Source: Pseudomonadota bacterium (GTDB lineage Bacteria; Pseudomonadota; Gammaproteobacteria; Steroidobacterales; Steroidobacteraceae). Taken from it: a stretch of 32,212 nucleotides of DNA. This document shows, one piece after another, positions 32,070 through 32,212 of this stretch (positions within the stretch are counted from its first letter, which is position 1; each line of letters starts with the position of its first letter). The notes beneath the pieces were generated by a model. That model ran no database searches. It saw nothing but the letters and a program-made list of their open reading frames with translations, and was not told the origin of the DNA. The stretch covers positions 1 through 32,212 of the forward strand of contig JAKAXA010000038.1 in assembly GCA_021816775.1 (NCBI GenBank), read 5' to 3'. The position numbers and the translations under genes were made by a program.

Positions 32070-32212
32070 GGCGGCGCGGTCTGCCCAGTCTTTTCCAATT
32101 CAGGTATGAGCCTGGAGCAGGGGGCTGGGGGCTCCTGAGGCGGTGGATCGGGTGGATCGATCGATTGTCTTAGCTGGGCCAAAATCTTACCTCACCAGGG
32201 AGGCGCGGGGCA

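Noticed and set aside
32113-32160. Weak GGAGC/GCTCC stem and a short repeated GGTGGATCG near the right edge
   Set aside because: Five-base stem without T-run; the repeat is too short to distinguish from chance.
1-32212. CRISPR array, tRNA or rRNA genes, complete insertion sequence
   Set aside because: No regularly spaced repeats, no cloverleaf or conserved rRNA stretches, and no transposase other than the TnpB remnant were seen by eye.

Overview
The window is GC-rich (roughly 68-70% by eye), densely packed chromosomal DNA. It most likely comes from a GC-rich gammaproteobacterium. The main reason is the lptF-lptG / pepA-holC-valS divergent arrangement, which is typical of that class. LPS transport genes, an outer-membrane barrel and an outer-membrane efflux lipoprotein confirm a diderm cell. 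I cannot name the genus. No rRNA, tRNA or CRISPR array is visible.

Layout. 3-119 is the lower-GC 3' tail of an unrecognised gene. 363-3876 (+) holds a PAPS-type sulfotransferase, an HpnL-like membrane protein joined to it by a GTGA overlap, and a POTRA-less Omp85-type barrel that runs 17 bp into the end of valS. 3860-8953 (-) is the housekeeping block pepA-holC-valS. A decayed piece of an IS200/IS605-family TnpB lies between holC and valS, together with a hairpin and a good sigma70-like promoter. 9167-11322 (+) is lptF-lptG, which ends in a compact hairpin shared with the convergent cassette. 11342-16583 (-) is a rhomboid protease gene followed by an ABC cassette of the GldA/GldF/GldG type (ATPase, permease, GldG-like protein) and a DUF4340 protein. 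16633-17469 (-) is an IclR regulator of the PcaR/PcaU type.

17542-24997 is a regulated tripartite efflux system. A CecR (YbiH)-like TetR repressor on the minus strand faces a tightly packed plus-strand operon: ybhG-like periplasmic adaptor, ybhF-like double ATPase, ybhS- and ybhR-like permeases, and a NodT-type outer-membrane factor lipoprotein. An AT-rich island with overlapping dyads sits between the divergent promoters. In E. coli the ybh genes have no dedicated outer-membrane channel in the operon; here one is included.

25046-32069 (+) is a C1 oxidation module. S-formylglutathione hydrolase makes formate, and the NAD-dependent molybdenum formate dehydrogenase FdsGBA oxidises formate to CO2 with NADH production. 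FdhD (FdsC) sulfurates the cofactor and FdsD is the small delta subunit. Every fds junction overlaps. The glutathione-dependent formaldehyde dehydrogenase that would feed this pathway is not in the window.

I found no clearly new defence or mobile system. The points most worth following are the sulfotransferase / HpnL-like / barrel group, the TnpB relic in the valS leader, the predicted one-dead-site/one-live-site double ATPase, and the possible read-through from the efflux operon into the formaldehyde/formate genes.
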